Origin: CAYYIS01 sp964470965
Lineage (GTDB): Bacteria; JAAXHH01; JABIQT01
DNA length: 64,000 bases
NCBI GenBank assembly: GCA_964470965.1
Contig: CAYYIS010000004.1
Coordinates: 62,001-126,000, forward strand
Reading direction: 5' to 3'
Made by a program: the position numbers and the translations under genes. Under the pieces are notes generated by a model, which had not been told where the DNA came from, searched no databases, and saw nothing but the letters and a program-made list of their open reading frames with translations. Shown here piece by piece: positions 1-8,782 of the stretch (position 1 is the first letter of the stretch; each line of letters begins with the position of its first letter).

Positions 1-2
1 GC

Positions 3-470
3 GGTGGTGCGCTTGCCGCCTCGGTGCTCGACGCACTGGAGAAGGCGAATTTACAGCCTCTAAACTTTACAGGGATCGACTTAGAACCGGAACTCACCCG
101 GCAAGTGGAGGGGCGCCTGAACGGCGTTACGCAAACCAGGATTCATGTTTTTCATGCAGATCTTCGGGAACGCGGCTGGGCAGAAGACCTGGGGCGTTTC
201 GATGTGATCTATTCCCTACAGACGTTCCATGACCTCGGCGGCCAAGGGGCGCTGACCGCCATCTATCAGCGGGTTTTCTCACTTCTCTCTGCCGGCGGCC
301 TGCTGATCAATGCAGATTTCGTAATCCCGTTCCCCAACGACAATCCTGAGAAACCCAGACGCCTTCCGGTGGACACCCATCACCATATCTTGACTAACCT
401 CGGTTACACGCGGTTCAAGAACGAGGTAAGCGTGGGGAAATTAGCCTGCATGACTGCTGGACGAGATTGA
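3..470 (+). CDS. Class I SAM-dependent methyltransferase, 3' part
   Basis: The window opens inside this gene; the frame is open from base 3 to a TGA at 468-470, so the N-terminus is missing. The first visible residues, GGALAASVL, fit the end of the glycine-rich SAM-binding loop (motif I). FTGIDLEPEL follows with the acidic residue that normally contacts the SAM ribose. RFDVIYSLQTFHDLG and LLSAGGLLINADF correspond to later strands of the Rossmann-like fold. The substrate cannot be told, and no neighbour on the right is linked to it: the next 500 bases are non-coding and the next gene runs the other way. The family call rests on motif order only. Confidence 0.65.
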   Translation, partial: GGALAASVLDALEKANLQPLNFTGIDLEPELTRQVEGRLNGVTQTRIHVFHADLRERGWAEDLGRFDVIYSLQTFHDLGGQGALTAIYQRVFSLLSAGGLLINADFVIPFPNDNPEKPRRLPVDTHHHILTNLGYTRFKNEVSVGKLACMTAGRD

Positions 471-670
471 AGATTTATTCCTTTATAACTATCTGGAAAC
501 CGGCCCGTGGTGACCTAGGTGAAGAAGCTTACGAACGCGAATCCGTAACTGTGTGATTCTCTCGGGCAATGGTTGACTGTAGAAATGCCGCCGTCACCCA
601 GCGCCGTGGGTCCAGAACAGACAGCGGGCGCCGTCACCTGGAAGATTGCCCTCAAAGCATTATTTTTCTC

Positions 671-918
671 TCACAGTTCGGCTACGCATCCGTGGTGGAA
701 AATCAGCAGACCATGGTACTCATTTCTACACCATTTGACCTTGCGTACAGAAAAAGCAGCCTCCTGTAGCCAATCAGCCAGCGAAGACAGTTGTCGAGCA
801 ACTCCACACCCACCGTGTTTTCGGTCGGCCATGGCACCTTTGTCCCTTAACTGTTTTCGAGCACGTCATCCGGAACGGAGTCAAACAACGCCTTAAGTTC
901 CTCGATCTGGGGTTTCAT
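671..918 (-). pseudogene. Possible decayed gene start
   Basis: An ATG at 916-918, preceded on the minus strand by an AGGAG-type ribosome site (925-930), opens a frame of only 23 codons (MKPQIEELKALFDSVPDDV...) that stops at 847-849. Past the stop the same frame stays protein-like (TKVPWPTENTVGVELLDN). After a shift near 780 another frame reads DWLQEAAFSVRKVK and ends at 671. A good ribosome site followed by a stop and a frameshift suggests a recently broken gene. The family was not recognised. The rest of 471-986 shows nothing else. Confidence 0.25.
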
Positions 919-986
919 CGCAGACTCCTGTTATAGCTGACTGCTTCATTCCCCTTCCTATATCCAGAAAAATTCCCGTACTGCCC

Positions 987-2108
987 TCACCCCACAAACC
1001 TATGTTTCTCTACCACATCCATTACCAGTTCTGTTCCCAGCCCAGGCTTCTCAGGCAGTTGAAAATAACCGCCCTGCACCACCGGCGGATCGGTCAGAAG
1101 TTCGTTGCGCCATGGAGCGTCCTGCTCGTCGTCCACGTACTCCAGAACGAGGGCGTTGGGCAGGTTGGCCATTAGGTGCAGGCTGGCCAGCGTGGAGACG
1201 GCATTGTTCGGATTGTGGGGCGAGACCTGTATATAGTAGCTCTCCGCCATCGCAGCAATTTTTTTTGTTTCCAGGATCCCTCCCGTGCGGACCACATCAG
1301 GCATGATCATATCCACTGCCTGTGCGGCAATCAGGTCTCGGAATCCGAACCGGGTATATCGCCGTTCACCGACACACACCGGCACGTTGACCGAGGCGGT
1401 TACTCTGGCGAGCGCATCGATGTTTTCGGGGCCGACGGGCTCCTCGTAGAACAGCAATCCCACCTCTTCCAACCGATTTCCGAGTCGGATAGCGGCACTC
1501 ACAGAATAGCGACATCCCACATCCGTGGCAATGTCCACCGCATCACCCACAGCCGCACGGCAACGCATCATATGATCCAGTGCCTGCTTCTCTTCCTGTA
1601 GTGATATGGACCGAGGTGTGGTGATGCGCTCTCCGTTATCGGGCATGTCTGCCGGGAAATATGCCTTGACCGCGGTAACGCCCTTACCGGCGAGGCGGTC
1701 ACACTCTTCGGGCGAAGAAGCATGGCTGTAGAAACGGATTTTTTCTCTGCAAGGCCCACCTATCAGGTTATAGATAGGCTGCCCGGTAGTTTTGCCCACG
1801 ATGTCCCACAAGGCGATCTCTATCCCGCTGATGGCCGCTATCACCACGCCGGTCTGTCCAATCTGCTGGAGGGCATGGTACATGCGGTGGTACAAAAATT
1901 CTATATGAAAGGGATCCTCACCTATGATGAGTTTGGCCAGTTCGTCTATGGTCTGCTTGATGATCGTCCCGCCCGGCCAGTTCGTGGCATCTCCCAGTCC
2001 GACCACCCCTTCGTCGGTATAAACCTGAACGAATACCCATGGTGAGGGAATATCCTTTGTCTTCCTCCAGGATTCCACAAGATGAACTTCTACGTTGGTT
2101 ATTTTCAT
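987..2108 (-). CDS. Enolase-superfamily (mandelate racemase/galactonate dehydratase-type) dehydratase
   Basis: A 373-residue enzyme of the mandelate racemase/muconate lactonizing family, likely dehydrating or epimerising a sugar acid by abstracting the proton next to a carboxylate. The N-terminal capping domain is followed by the barrel. Expected Mg2+ ligands are D196 (in IATDVGCR), the EEP motif at 222-224 and E248 (in CVGERR). H298 in VSPHNP is the usual second base, and K148 in VKAYF lies on the second barrel strand. The DxH histidine of true galactonate dehydratases is absent (D-V-G here), so the exact substrate is open. It is the last gene of the minus-strand operon starting at 6705, 16 bases after the cupin. 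Confidence 0.85.
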   Translation of the reverse strand: MKITNVEVHLVESWRKTKDIPSPWVFVQVYTDEGVVGLGDATNWPGGTIIKQTIDELAKLIIGEDPFHIEFLYHRMYHALQQIGQTGVVIAAISGIEIALWDIVGKTTGQPIYNLIGGPCREKIRFYSHASSPEECDRLAGKGVTAVKAYFPADMPDNGERITTPRSISLQEEKQALDHMMRCRAAVGDAVDIATDVGCRYSVSAAIRLGNRLEEVGLLFYEEPVGPENIDALARVTASVNVPVCVGERRYTRFGFRDLIAAQAVDMIMPDVVRTGGILETKKIAAMAESYYIQVSPHNPNNAVSTLASLHLMANLPNALVLEYVDDEQDAPWRNELLTDPPVVQGGYFQLPEKPGLGTELVMDVVEKHRFVG

Positions 2109-2124
2109 GTATCATCTCCGGTTA

Positions 2125-2487
2125 TCATTCCAGGCCGATACGGTCCTCACTGTCGGGCGGCCAGTAATCGACGATAAGTAGTTCGCTTTCGCCCTTTGAA
2201 ACGTTCCGGCCTGAATGTACCACGTCACGATGCACGGACACGAAGTCACCCATCCCGTAGACTGCGGTCTCCTCACCGATGGTGATTTCCATGCGGCCTT
2301 TGGTGACGTAGAAGAACTGTTCCAGATCGTGTGAGTGGGTCTCGAAATCACCCCCGGGTTCAAACCGTTGGATGACGATGGTCATATTGCAGTCGCTGGA
2401 TTCCAAGCGGGGCAGTAGGAACCAGGCTGTGTTGGCTGCCTCCGGTGTTTCCAGATCGGGAGTTCTGTTGACCGTATCTTTGATCAT
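2125..2487 (-). CDS. Cupin-domain protein
   Basis: A 120-residue single-domain cupin. Cupin motif 1 is clear as PGGDFETHSHDLEQFFYVTKG, with the two histidines, the downstream acid/glutamine position and the closing glycine. Motif 2 is GDFVSVHRDVVHSGRN with its histidine. Such small cupins bind one metal ion and act as isomerases, dioxygenases or sugar-acid-handling proteins; some are only binding proteins. It sits between the class V aminotransferase (15 bases upstream) and the enolase-superfamily dehydratase (16 bases downstream), so it is probably co-translated with them and works on an intermediate of the same route. Substrate unknown. Confidence 0.8.
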   Translation of the reverse strand: MIKDTVNRTPDLETPEAANTAWFLLPRLESSDCNMTIVIQRFEPGGDFETHSHDLEQFFYVTKGRMEITIGEETAVYGMGDFVSVHRDVVHSGRNVSKGESELLIVDYWPPDSEDRIGLE

Positions 2488-2502
2488 GGACTCTGTCCTT
2501 TG

Positions 2503-3798
2503 TTATTCAAAATACTGTAACGCATCATCCAAGGCTTCCAGAAACCGTTCCACATGCATCACCGGTGTTGGAATTCCCGGTGTCACGCGCACACCCGTAA
2601 ACAGGCCTTTTATTGATTTGGGGGTCGTGAAGATGTTATGTCGCTCGATAAAGAAGCGTGCGAGTTCCTTCGAATCCACACCTTCAATCCCCACATTTCC
2701 CAGTGCACCGTGCCTGGCCGGGTCAGCCGGCGTATTCAGGGCGATACGCTCCCGATCGCGCACCTGATCCATCCAGTGACGGGCCAGATATCTAAGCCGA
2801 GCTTCCTTGAGGTCAGCGCCCAAGAGCCGCTGAAACCGTATGGCTTCGGTCAGGGCCAGGATGTGCTGAACGGGGCGCGTACCTATTTGCTCCAGCTTGC
2901 GAATATCGCTTTTTCCTTTGGTTACATCGCCGAATAACGGCCAGACATTGGAGACCATATCCTTCCGGACGTATAAAATTCCCATGCCGACCGGCGAACA
3001 CAGCCATTTGTGTAGACTGGCACCGAAATATGCGCAGTTGAGATCGGGGATCTGATAGTCGAGATGGGCGAAGGTGTGGGCGGCATCGACCGCACTTTCT
3101 ATACCGTGCCGATGGCCCATATCACAGAGCTTTCGTATCGGGATGACCTGGCCGGACAGGTTGTTCATATGGGTCATATGCAGGAGTCTGGTTCGGGGGG
3201 TAATGGCCTCTTCATAGATTTTTACGATTTCTTCGTCCGATACGGGATGGACCGGCAGGATTACCTGTTTCAGGACTACGCCGTAACGAGCCGCTTTCAT
3301 TTGAAGCGCCTGCACCATACTGCCGTAGTCATGATTGGCATATACGATCTCTTCTCCCGGGGCGATGTCCAGCCCGTTGATGATGATGTTCAACGATTCC
3401 GTGGTGTTGCGTGTCAGACACACCTCTTCCGCGGTTACACCGGCCAGAGCCGCCAGGTCGCTGCGCACACGTTCCACATCGTCAAACATATCCCTTCTGA
3501 AATAATGGGCCGCGCGTGCATTGATCATCCGCGTGGCAGTGAGTTCATCGTCCAGGGTATCCAGGGTAGACGGGCTGAAATATCCGTATTCCAGGTTGAT
3601 AAATTCATCGGCCGGGTTAAAGTGCTTCCCGACCTCCCGCCAGAGCGGTTCGGAGGTGGTCCGTTCTTTCAGGGACAGGTCGGATTGGCTCGCCAGATAG
3701 TCGGTCAGACTGTCGCCGGCGGCGCGAAGCTGCCTCGTCAGAGCCAGCACGCCTGCCGTGGCGATGGCCGTTTGCTTCATAAAGTCTCTTCTTTGCAT
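2503..3798 (-). CDS. Tat-exported class V aminotransferase (isopenicillin N epimerase-like)
   Basis: A 431-residue PLP enzyme of fold type I, class V aminotransferase/isopenicillin N epimerase (CefD) group. The N-terminus MQRRDFMKQTAIATAGVLAL is a twin-arginine signal followed by a hydrophobic stretch, so the folded holoenzyme is probably exported. VDAAHTFAHLD carries the aspartate (D238) that contacts the PLP pyridine nitrogen. K264 in GASLHKWLCSP is the expected Schiff-base lysine. TRNTTESLN (129-137) is the phosphate-cup region. It is fourth in the operon, 19 bases after the aldolase-like gene. Related enzymes act as epimerases, cysteine desulfurase-like lyases or aminotransferases, and sequence alone does not choose. 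Confidence 0.8.
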   Translation of the reverse strand: MQRRDFMKQTAIATAGVLALTRQLRAAGDSLTDYLASQSDLSLKERTTSEPLWREVGKHFNPADEFINLEYGYFSPSTLDTLDDELTATRMINARAAHYFRRDMFDDVERVRSDLAALAGVTAEEVCLTRNTTESLNIIINGLDIAPGEEIVYANHDYGSMVQALQMKAARYGVVLKQVILPVHPVSDEEIVKIYEEAITPRTRLLHMTHMNNLSGQVIPIRKLCDMGHRHGIESAVDAAHTFAHLDYQIPDLNCAYFGASLHKWLCSPVGMGILYVRKDMVSNVWPLFGDVTKGKSDIRKLEQIGTRPVQHILALTEAIRFQRLLGADLKEARLRYLARHWMDQVRDRERIALNTPADPARHGALGNVGIEGVDSKELARFFIERHNIFTTPKSIKGLFTGVRVTPGIPTPVMHVERFLEALDDALQYFE

Positions 3799-3817
3799 CG
3801 GATTTTACCTGTACTTT

Positions 3818-4798
3818 CTATTTTAGCAAACCCTTCGTAAAGATCTGCATGTCTTCTTCCAGATTTCGTTCCGGTTTTATCCCGGACCGCTCAAGTGCCT
3901 CTCTGTATACCTTTACCCCTTCTTCCGGCCTGACTGTTCCGTCCGCCACCTCCCGAAGTACTTCAACAAATGCAAGCGGATCCTCAGTTCCTTTTATCCT
4001 CCGGCCGAACAGCGCCACCCGGGCACCGCGTTTCTTCGATTCCTCGATAAGTTTGAACGCATCATAGGTCGTACTCTTAGGGCCGCCCAATATGCCCACG
4101 ACAACGCTCGTGTCGTATTGCACCAGTGCCTCCATGGCGGCCGCACTATTATATTGCACTTTTAAAAATTGCGGCCGGGAAGCGCGAGGGATACCCGCTA
4201 GCATCCGGGCTATCTGATCGTTCACATAGTCGGGAATTCCATCGGGATCTATACCGCAATCTTCTATGTTGGGATTGAACACTTCGAGAAAATATCTGAA
4301 ATTCTTTTCGATGGCTTCTATCCTGAATTTCTTGAACTGATCCAGTGTGTTCCAATCGGCATCGATGTCGTTATTGAATGTTACCGAGTAGAGTCCAAGA
4401 TCCACGTCGGGCACCTGGTCCGGTTCGGGTGTGAGCGTTCCGTAGCGGGCCTCTTCGATGGTGGTGGTGGCAAAAGGGCGTGATGGGTGTGACCGGTAGC
4501 AGGCGCCCTCAGCCTCCCAGATATCGGTGGTATCGTTGGCACGTATGGCCGGAGTAACCGGCGAGTGGTCAAATAGGTGTTTCTGCCGTGCCAGGATATC
4601 CATATTGGAGACCGAGGCAAGGAGGATGTCTATCTTCGCCTGTTCGACGATGGCTGTCAGATCTTCGCAGTAAGCCTGCATTGACGACGACGCGCCCGTG
4701 ACCCCTGCACCCATATCCGGATCTGCAGCATAAGCGATGATGAAGGCATCACCTCCGGATCGAATACCGGAGAGCCTGGCATCGAGAGATTTCTTCAA
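3818..4798 (-). CDS. Class I aldolase-like TIM-barrel protein (DeoC/LacD/FbaB type)
   Basis: A 326-residue protein with the look of a Schiff-base aldolase barrel. AFIIAYAADPDMGAG begins the barrel, PQFLKVQYNSAAAMEAL gives a lysine in the position used for imine formation, and VVVGILGGPKSTTYDAF followed by GARVALFGRRI resembles the phosphate-binding C-terminal half of DeoC/FbaB aldolases. Its start overlaps the stop of the upstream UxuA-like gene by four bases (4795-4798), a sign of coupled translation. I infer a C-C bond cleavage step in the pathway of this operon. The substrate is unknown, and the family call is at fold/superfamily level. Confidence 0.6.
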   Translation of the reverse strand: MKKSLDARLSGIRSGGDAFIIAYAADPDMGAGVTGASSSMQAYCEDLTAIVEQAKIDILLASVSNMDILARQKHLFDHSPVTPAIRANDTTDIWEAEGACYRSHPSRPFATTTIEEARYGTLTPEPDQVPDVDLGLYSVTFNNDIDADWNTLDQFKKFRIEAIEKNFRYFLEVFNPNIEDCGIDPDGIPDYVNDQIARMLAGIPRASRPQFLKVQYNSAAAMEALVQYDTSVVVGILGGPKSTTYDAFKLIEESKKRGARVALFGRRIKGTEDPLAFVEVLREVADGTVRPEEGVKVYREALERSGIKPERNLEEDMQIFTKGLLK

Positions 4799-5868
4799 AT
4801 CTTACCCCCAGCCGCTGCGTATTCATTGTTCACCGCCTGGATTAAAGCCCGGATGTAGGCGATTGAGTAAGCGAGACCGGAGCCGCCACCACCTATCATG
4901 GCCGGGATGTGATCCGGAATCACCGCGCCGTCGAAATCCACTTCCCGCAGGGCCTGCATCACCCGGTGCATGTCCTGGTAACCGTCGTCGATGAACGTTT
5001 CCTGCCATGGTTCGGGCATAGGATTGCTCACATTACGGAAGTGCACCTTAAACAGCTTGTTGAGTCCGCCGAAATATCGGATAGCGTCGATCACGTCACA
5101 CCCCATACCCTGGACTCCCCCTTCGAGCCAGCAGCCGACACAAAGGCAGACACCCACGTTGGGACTGTCCGCTATCTCCAGCGCCCGCTTGTACCCTTCG
5201 AACTGGCCGAAGATGCAGCGCGGCACACCGCCCAGCGCGTAGACCGGCGGATCATCCGGATGGATCCCTATAAACACGCCTTCGCTCTCGGCTACCGGCG
5301 CGACCTTCCGGATCATGTATTCGTAGTTGTCCCACAGTTCATCTTCGGTAAAGACTCGGCCGTGCGTGTTTTCACCTGAATAAATCTCCCCGTTCCAGTT
5401 TCCGTGCGCGTCCCTGATGTCTAACACCCGCGCCTCTACCCCACCTCGTCCAACCGTATGGCCGGTACTCCAGATGCCATTGCCCATGTGCGCATACGTG
5501 TTGTAGTAGATACCTGCTTCGGACAGGTTCCGTATAAACCGAATGAACTCTTCGATCTTCTCGTCACGCCCCGGCAAATTGAGGGTAATCTCCGGTACGT
5601 TGTGTACGCTGTGGTTCGCCACGCGGTAAATCTGCATGCCAAAGTCCGACAGACGAGTATTGTACCGTTTATAATCCGCCGCGGTATGATGGTCCGGATT
5701 GTTCACCAGCAGCATGGCCCATTGTACGTCGAGCTGCTGGAGGAATTTGAGCTCGTCATCACTTGCCTCAGAGGACACATATGTTCCGACCTGAAGTCCA
5801 GTTTTATTGCTGTAAAACCCCGGCACAACACGCAACGGATGTTCTGCGGGTAGGTCAACACGGGTCAT
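4795..5868 (-). CDS. UxuA-like mannonate dehydratase family protein
   Basis: A 357-residue TIM-barrel protein of the D-mannonate dehydratase (UxuA)/xylose-isomerase-like group. Recognisable metal and substrate motifs appear in order: IGIHPDDPP (near 200), VCLCVGCWLEGG, FKVHFRNV and VIPDHIP. UxuA converts D-mannonate to 2-keto-3-deoxygluconate, but the diverged loops here mean the sugar acid is not certain. A second member lies at 33157-34140. The gene is second in the operon, 33 bases after the PhyH gene, and overlaps the aldolase-like gene by four bases, consistent with a dehydration step followed by cleavage. Confidence 0.8.
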   Translation of the reverse strand: MTRVDLPAEHPLRVVPGFYSNKTGLQVGTYVSSEASDDELKFLQQLDVQWAMLLVNNPDHHTAADYKRYNTRLSDFGMQIYRVANHSVHNVPEITLNLPGRDEKIEEFIRFIRNLSEAGIYYNTYAHMGNGIWSTGHTVGRGGVEARVLDIRDAHGNWNGEIYSGENTHGRVFTEDELWDNYEYMIRKVAPVAESEGVFIGIHPDDPPVYALGGVPRCIFGQFEGYKRALEIADSPNVGVCLCVGCWLEGGVQGMGCDVIDAIRYFGGLNKLFKVHFRNVSNPMPEPWQETFIDDGYQDMHRVMQALREVDFDGAVIPDHIPAMIGGGGSGLAYSIAYIRALIQAVNNEYAAAGGKI

Positions 5869-5901
5869 GGCTTAATTCCTTCCATACACGACGTATTTCC
5901 G

Positions 5902-6705
5902 TCATTCCCTTTTCAGATGTGCGAACTCCGGTTTGGGACCGCCGTTTTCACGGTCCCACTGCCACAGTTCAGTATACGGCGGCTGGGCTGGTAATCCAAA
6001 GATGACCGTTCCTTCTTCTCCGGCCCTTTCCAGTACGTCGGGCTTGACCACCCGTGCCATTTCGTATTCGCATTTAGTCCACCGTCGACGCCAGGGGCTC
6101 AAGACCGCGTAGCGGGTACGGTCGGTCTGGTTTTTCGTGGCGCCGTGCCAGGTGTTGATGTCGAACACCACCGCCGATCCTTCCGGCGCCACGGCGGTAC
6201 GCGCCTGTTCGGATGCTCTTTCCGGGATATCCATGTATTCATACTTGTGACTTCCGGGTACCATCTCGGTAGCGCCATTGGTATCAGTGAATTCACTCAT
6301 GCAAAATATCACGTTGATCGCCATGGGGTGGCTCGTCACCCGGCGTCCGTTGTCAGCCGGCGCCATGGAAGCTTCGCGGTTATGGCCCGTAATAGCGCCG
6401 TCCGAATGCAGAGCGTGCCCACCTTCTCCGGGCAGCACCACGGAGCCGTAAACAGCACTCAACAGAGCGTCCGCACCGATAAAATGGCGAATGAGCCGGA
6501 CCAAGTCCGGAAGCTGATAGAGGCGTTCGAAAACAAGCGCCTTGTTGAACAGCCATTCAAAACCGCCCTGTTCCCTATCGGGATATCGCTTCTCCAGCTC
6601 CCTCCTTGCCTCGGCGCATTCCTCCTTTGTGAGCAGATTCGGCAGGATTGTATAGCCTTCAAGGCTCATATCGAGTACATGCCGGTCAAATGTTTTACAA
6701 TCCAT
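5902..6705 (-). CDS. Phytanoyl-CoA dioxygenase (PhyH) family oxygenase
   Basis: A 267-residue Fe(II)/2-oxoglutarate oxygenase of the PhyH family. The iron triad is intact: H100 and D102 in GHALHSDGAITG and H187 in INTWHGAT. R198, eleven residues on, is the usual 2-oxoglutarate anchor. EMVPGSHKYEY is the family's conserved PGSH turn. It is the first gene of a six-gene minus-strand operon (to 987), so an initial hydroxylation or oxidative cleavage of the substrate is a reasonable guess. A TTGACA promoter lies about 90 bases upstream. Substrate unknown; bacterial PhyH proteins range from ectoine hydroxylases to phosphonate oxygenases. Confidence 0.88.
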   Translation of the reverse strand: MDCKTFDRHVLDMSLEGYTILPNLLTKEECAEARRELEKRYPDREQGGFEWLFNKALVFERLYQLPDLVRLIRHFIGADALLSAVYGSVVLPGEGGHALHSDGAITGHNREASMAPADNGRRVTSHPMAINVIFCMSEFTDTNGATEMVPGSHKYEYMDIPERASEQARTAVAPEGSAVVFDINTWHGATKNQTDRTRYAVLSPWRRRWTKCEYEMARVVKPDVLERAGEEGTVIFGLPAQPPYTELWQWDRENGGPKPEFAHLKRE

Positions 6706-6790
6706 CAGTCGTTCCCTTTCCGATATCCGTCCCGATGATTCCCGCAGGGTCTTACCTGTTGGTTATGATTGTTCCCGAAGATAGCTCACA

Positions 6791-6819
6791 ATGATGAATA
6801 AAGCTGTACCTTATGTCAA
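6791..6819 (-). promoter_or_regulatory. Sigma70-like promoter for the six-gene operon
   Basis: On the minus strand TTGACA (6814-6819) is followed after 17 bases by CATCAT (6791-6796), a perfect -35 and a 4/6 -10. It points into the PhyH gene at 6705. No operator repeat was noticed. The remainder of 6820-7235 shows only short unconvincing frames. Confidence 0.4.
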
Positions 6820-7235
6820 CACCAATTGTCCCATATTCCGCTTACTGAACTGCAGACATGACAAAATGTAGTATCCTGCGATGAATAACACTGGCCTGTG
6901 CCGCATATCACACTGGCCTCTATTCCATTTAACACCGAACCCGAAGCGTTTGAGCTCACGCTTCGGGTGGTGCCGCAAGGCATTAGTCTAATCCGAAAAC
7001 CTGCGCAGGAGAACGCAAATTTGTATAGAGCGCCTATACGGTCGGCAGAGAATTGAAGGCGGTGAGAAGAGTACCGTTGCGGACACGGGCTCACTTTGCG
7101 CTGTTTCTATGGAGGTCGAAGCGAGTGAGGGGTGTTTGGAAAAATACATTGGAACACATTCAGCCATTTCTGCCTTGAAAATTTGATTATCACCGGAAGG
7201 GATGCATTGAGAACACCATCCAAGGTGCGCCCACA

Positions 7236-7267
7236 CAAAAGGCGTGCCGTTACCGGCACGCCTTTTG
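7236..7267 (-). terminator. Rho-independent terminator of the HisC-like gene
   Basis: A perfect 14-bp inverted repeat (CAAAAGGCGTGCCG at 7236-7249, mirrored at 7254-7267) with a 4-base loop. It ends in A/T tracts in both directions and sits 23 bases past the stop of the minus-strand gene at 7290. The sequence is symmetric enough to work both ways. Confidence 0.85.
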
Positions 7268-7289
7268 TCCAGCCTGAACCGAAGACCGT

Positions 7290-8531
7290 TTAGCTCTTAA
7301 CCATCAACTTTTTAAACGCGTTCAGAAACACTTCCGTTTCCGGGCCAGATCCGGCGGAGACGCGGATCCAAGTGGGCTGGGTGTCCCGATTCCTCGCCGT
7401 CACACGCACACGCTCCCGGAACATTTCTCGGACGAATTCACTGGCGGGCCTTCCCACGTTGACCATAAAGAAGTTGCCCTCGCTCGGGATGTATTCCACA
7501 CCCATTTTGTCGAATTCCTCATAACACCGGTCGTGGAACGCCCAGACCATCTCCTGTGTCCTCCGAAGGTGGTGCAGATCCTTAACAGATTCCATGGCCG
7601 CCGCAAGTGGGAGCACCGGCGGGAATCCTGCGCTCTGATAAAATCCGATCTTGTCCTGGATCTTCTGACTGCACACCGCGTATCCCATCCGTATCCCGGC
7701 CAGTCCGTAACCTTTTGAGAAGGTTCGAACGACAACCACGTTGTCATGGGCGGCGGCCAGGGGCATAGCCCGCCTGTAATTCACATCACGCCCGAAGTGG
7801 ATATACGCCTCATCGATGACTACGATAACTTCCTTCGGCACCCTCCGAACAAACCGTTCGATTTCATCAAACGACAGGAGCGTTCCAGTCGGGTTGTTTG
7901 GATTGGTGATCACAACCATCCGCGTGTTCGGAGTAATCGCGCTCAGCATGCCGTCGAGGTCGTGCCGATAATCCTTGGTGAGCGGAACGCTGGTGATATT
8001 GATCGGCACTCCGAATTCTTCCTTGATTGACAGAGCCCCACGGCGGATGGACGTGTACCCGCCGATCACATCGACCACGTCCCCACCCTCCCTGCCCAGG
8101 TACGCGAGAGGCAACAGCTTGAGGAATTGGGAAGAACCGGTGTAGGCGAATATGTAGGGAGTCGGGATTCCACCAAAGGGTGAGGCCGTCTCCGTTTTCA
8201 CTACCTTGACGCCATCGTATTCCCCAAGCGCTTCGGCCAGTGCGAATTCCATATCACTGCTGTCTCGGGTGTACCGATTGACACCGGTCAGATTATCTGC
8301 CGCCGCCTGGATCGCCCGGATGGACGGACCGTTCGGGTTCTCGTTGAGGGACAGATCTACCCGGCCCGGTGGCAGACCGATAGAACGGATATCCCGGACT
8401 GTAATTCCGGTCAGGATCTGCTGTGCCAGGGCCAGGTTGGGGGTCAGAGATAGCGCCGCCGTGCCCAGAAGGGTCCCTTTCAGAAATCCGCGGCGAGATA
8501 AATCCTGATGTGTGTCCCTGTCAATTGACAT
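7290..8531 (-). CDS. Tat-exported HisC-like aminotransferase (class I/II)
   Basis: A 413-residue PLP-dependent aminotransferase related to histidinol-phosphate aminotransferase. The start at 8531 is chosen because AAAGGAG lies six bases upstream; a longer frame begins 15 codons earlier. Residues 11-37 (LSRRGFLKGTLLGTAALSL...) form a twin-arginine signal. TNPNNPTG (209-216) holds the aspartate-binding asparagine, VIDEAYIHF the PLP-nitrogen aspartate (D240), and K273 in RTFSKGYGLAG is the Schiff-base lysine. Export suggests a periplasmic role rather than histidine synthesis, and there are no his genes nearby. It is monocistronic with its own terminator. Confidence 0.85.
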   Translation of the reverse strand: MSIDRDTHQDLSRRGFLKGTLLGTAALSLTPNLALAQQILTGITVRDIRSIGLPPGRVDLSLNENPNGPSIRAIQAAADNLTGVNRYTRDSSDMEFALAEALGEYDGVKVVKTETASPFGGIPTPYIFAYTGSSQFLKLLPLAYLGREGGDVVDVIGGYTSIRRGALSIKEEFGVPINITSVPLTKDYRHDLDGMLSAITPNTRMVVITNPNNPTGTLLSFDEIERFVRRVPKEVIVVIDEAYIHFGRDVNYRRAMPLAAAHDNVVVVRTFSKGYGLAGIRMGYAVCSQKIQDKIGFYQSAGFPPVLPLAAAMESVKDLHHLRRTQEMVWAFHDRCYEEFDKMGVEYIPSEGNFFMVNVGRPASEFVREMFRERVRVTARNRDTQPTWIRVSAGSGPETEVFLNAFKKLMVKS

Positions 8532-8782
8532 GTTTTTCTCCTTTGAGTTAGGTTCTGTCCGATTATTATTGAGCAAACGATCCGAGTATCGCGTTTTGCG
8601 TCTTGAGCTTGGTGCCGGCTGTCAGGATTGAGCGCGAATCTGTTCTTTTTAAGAATAGAAAAATGTAGATACTTCAATTCCGTCTAAAGCGTCTTAACCT
8701 GTGCCTTCCGTTCGAACCCAGGACATCGGGCATCGAAGGTGAACTTTGCACCATTGCCGCTGAGAAGGAGAACAAAAGGACA

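Noticed and set aside
573..896. 107-codon plus-strand frame near the left end
   Set aside because: No ribosome site and overlapped by a more protein-like minus-strand remnant.
3064..3840. 258-codon plus-strand frame
   Set aside because: Lies wholly antisense to the class V aminotransferase, lacks a ribosome site and shows no family motif; typical mirror frame in GC-rich codons.
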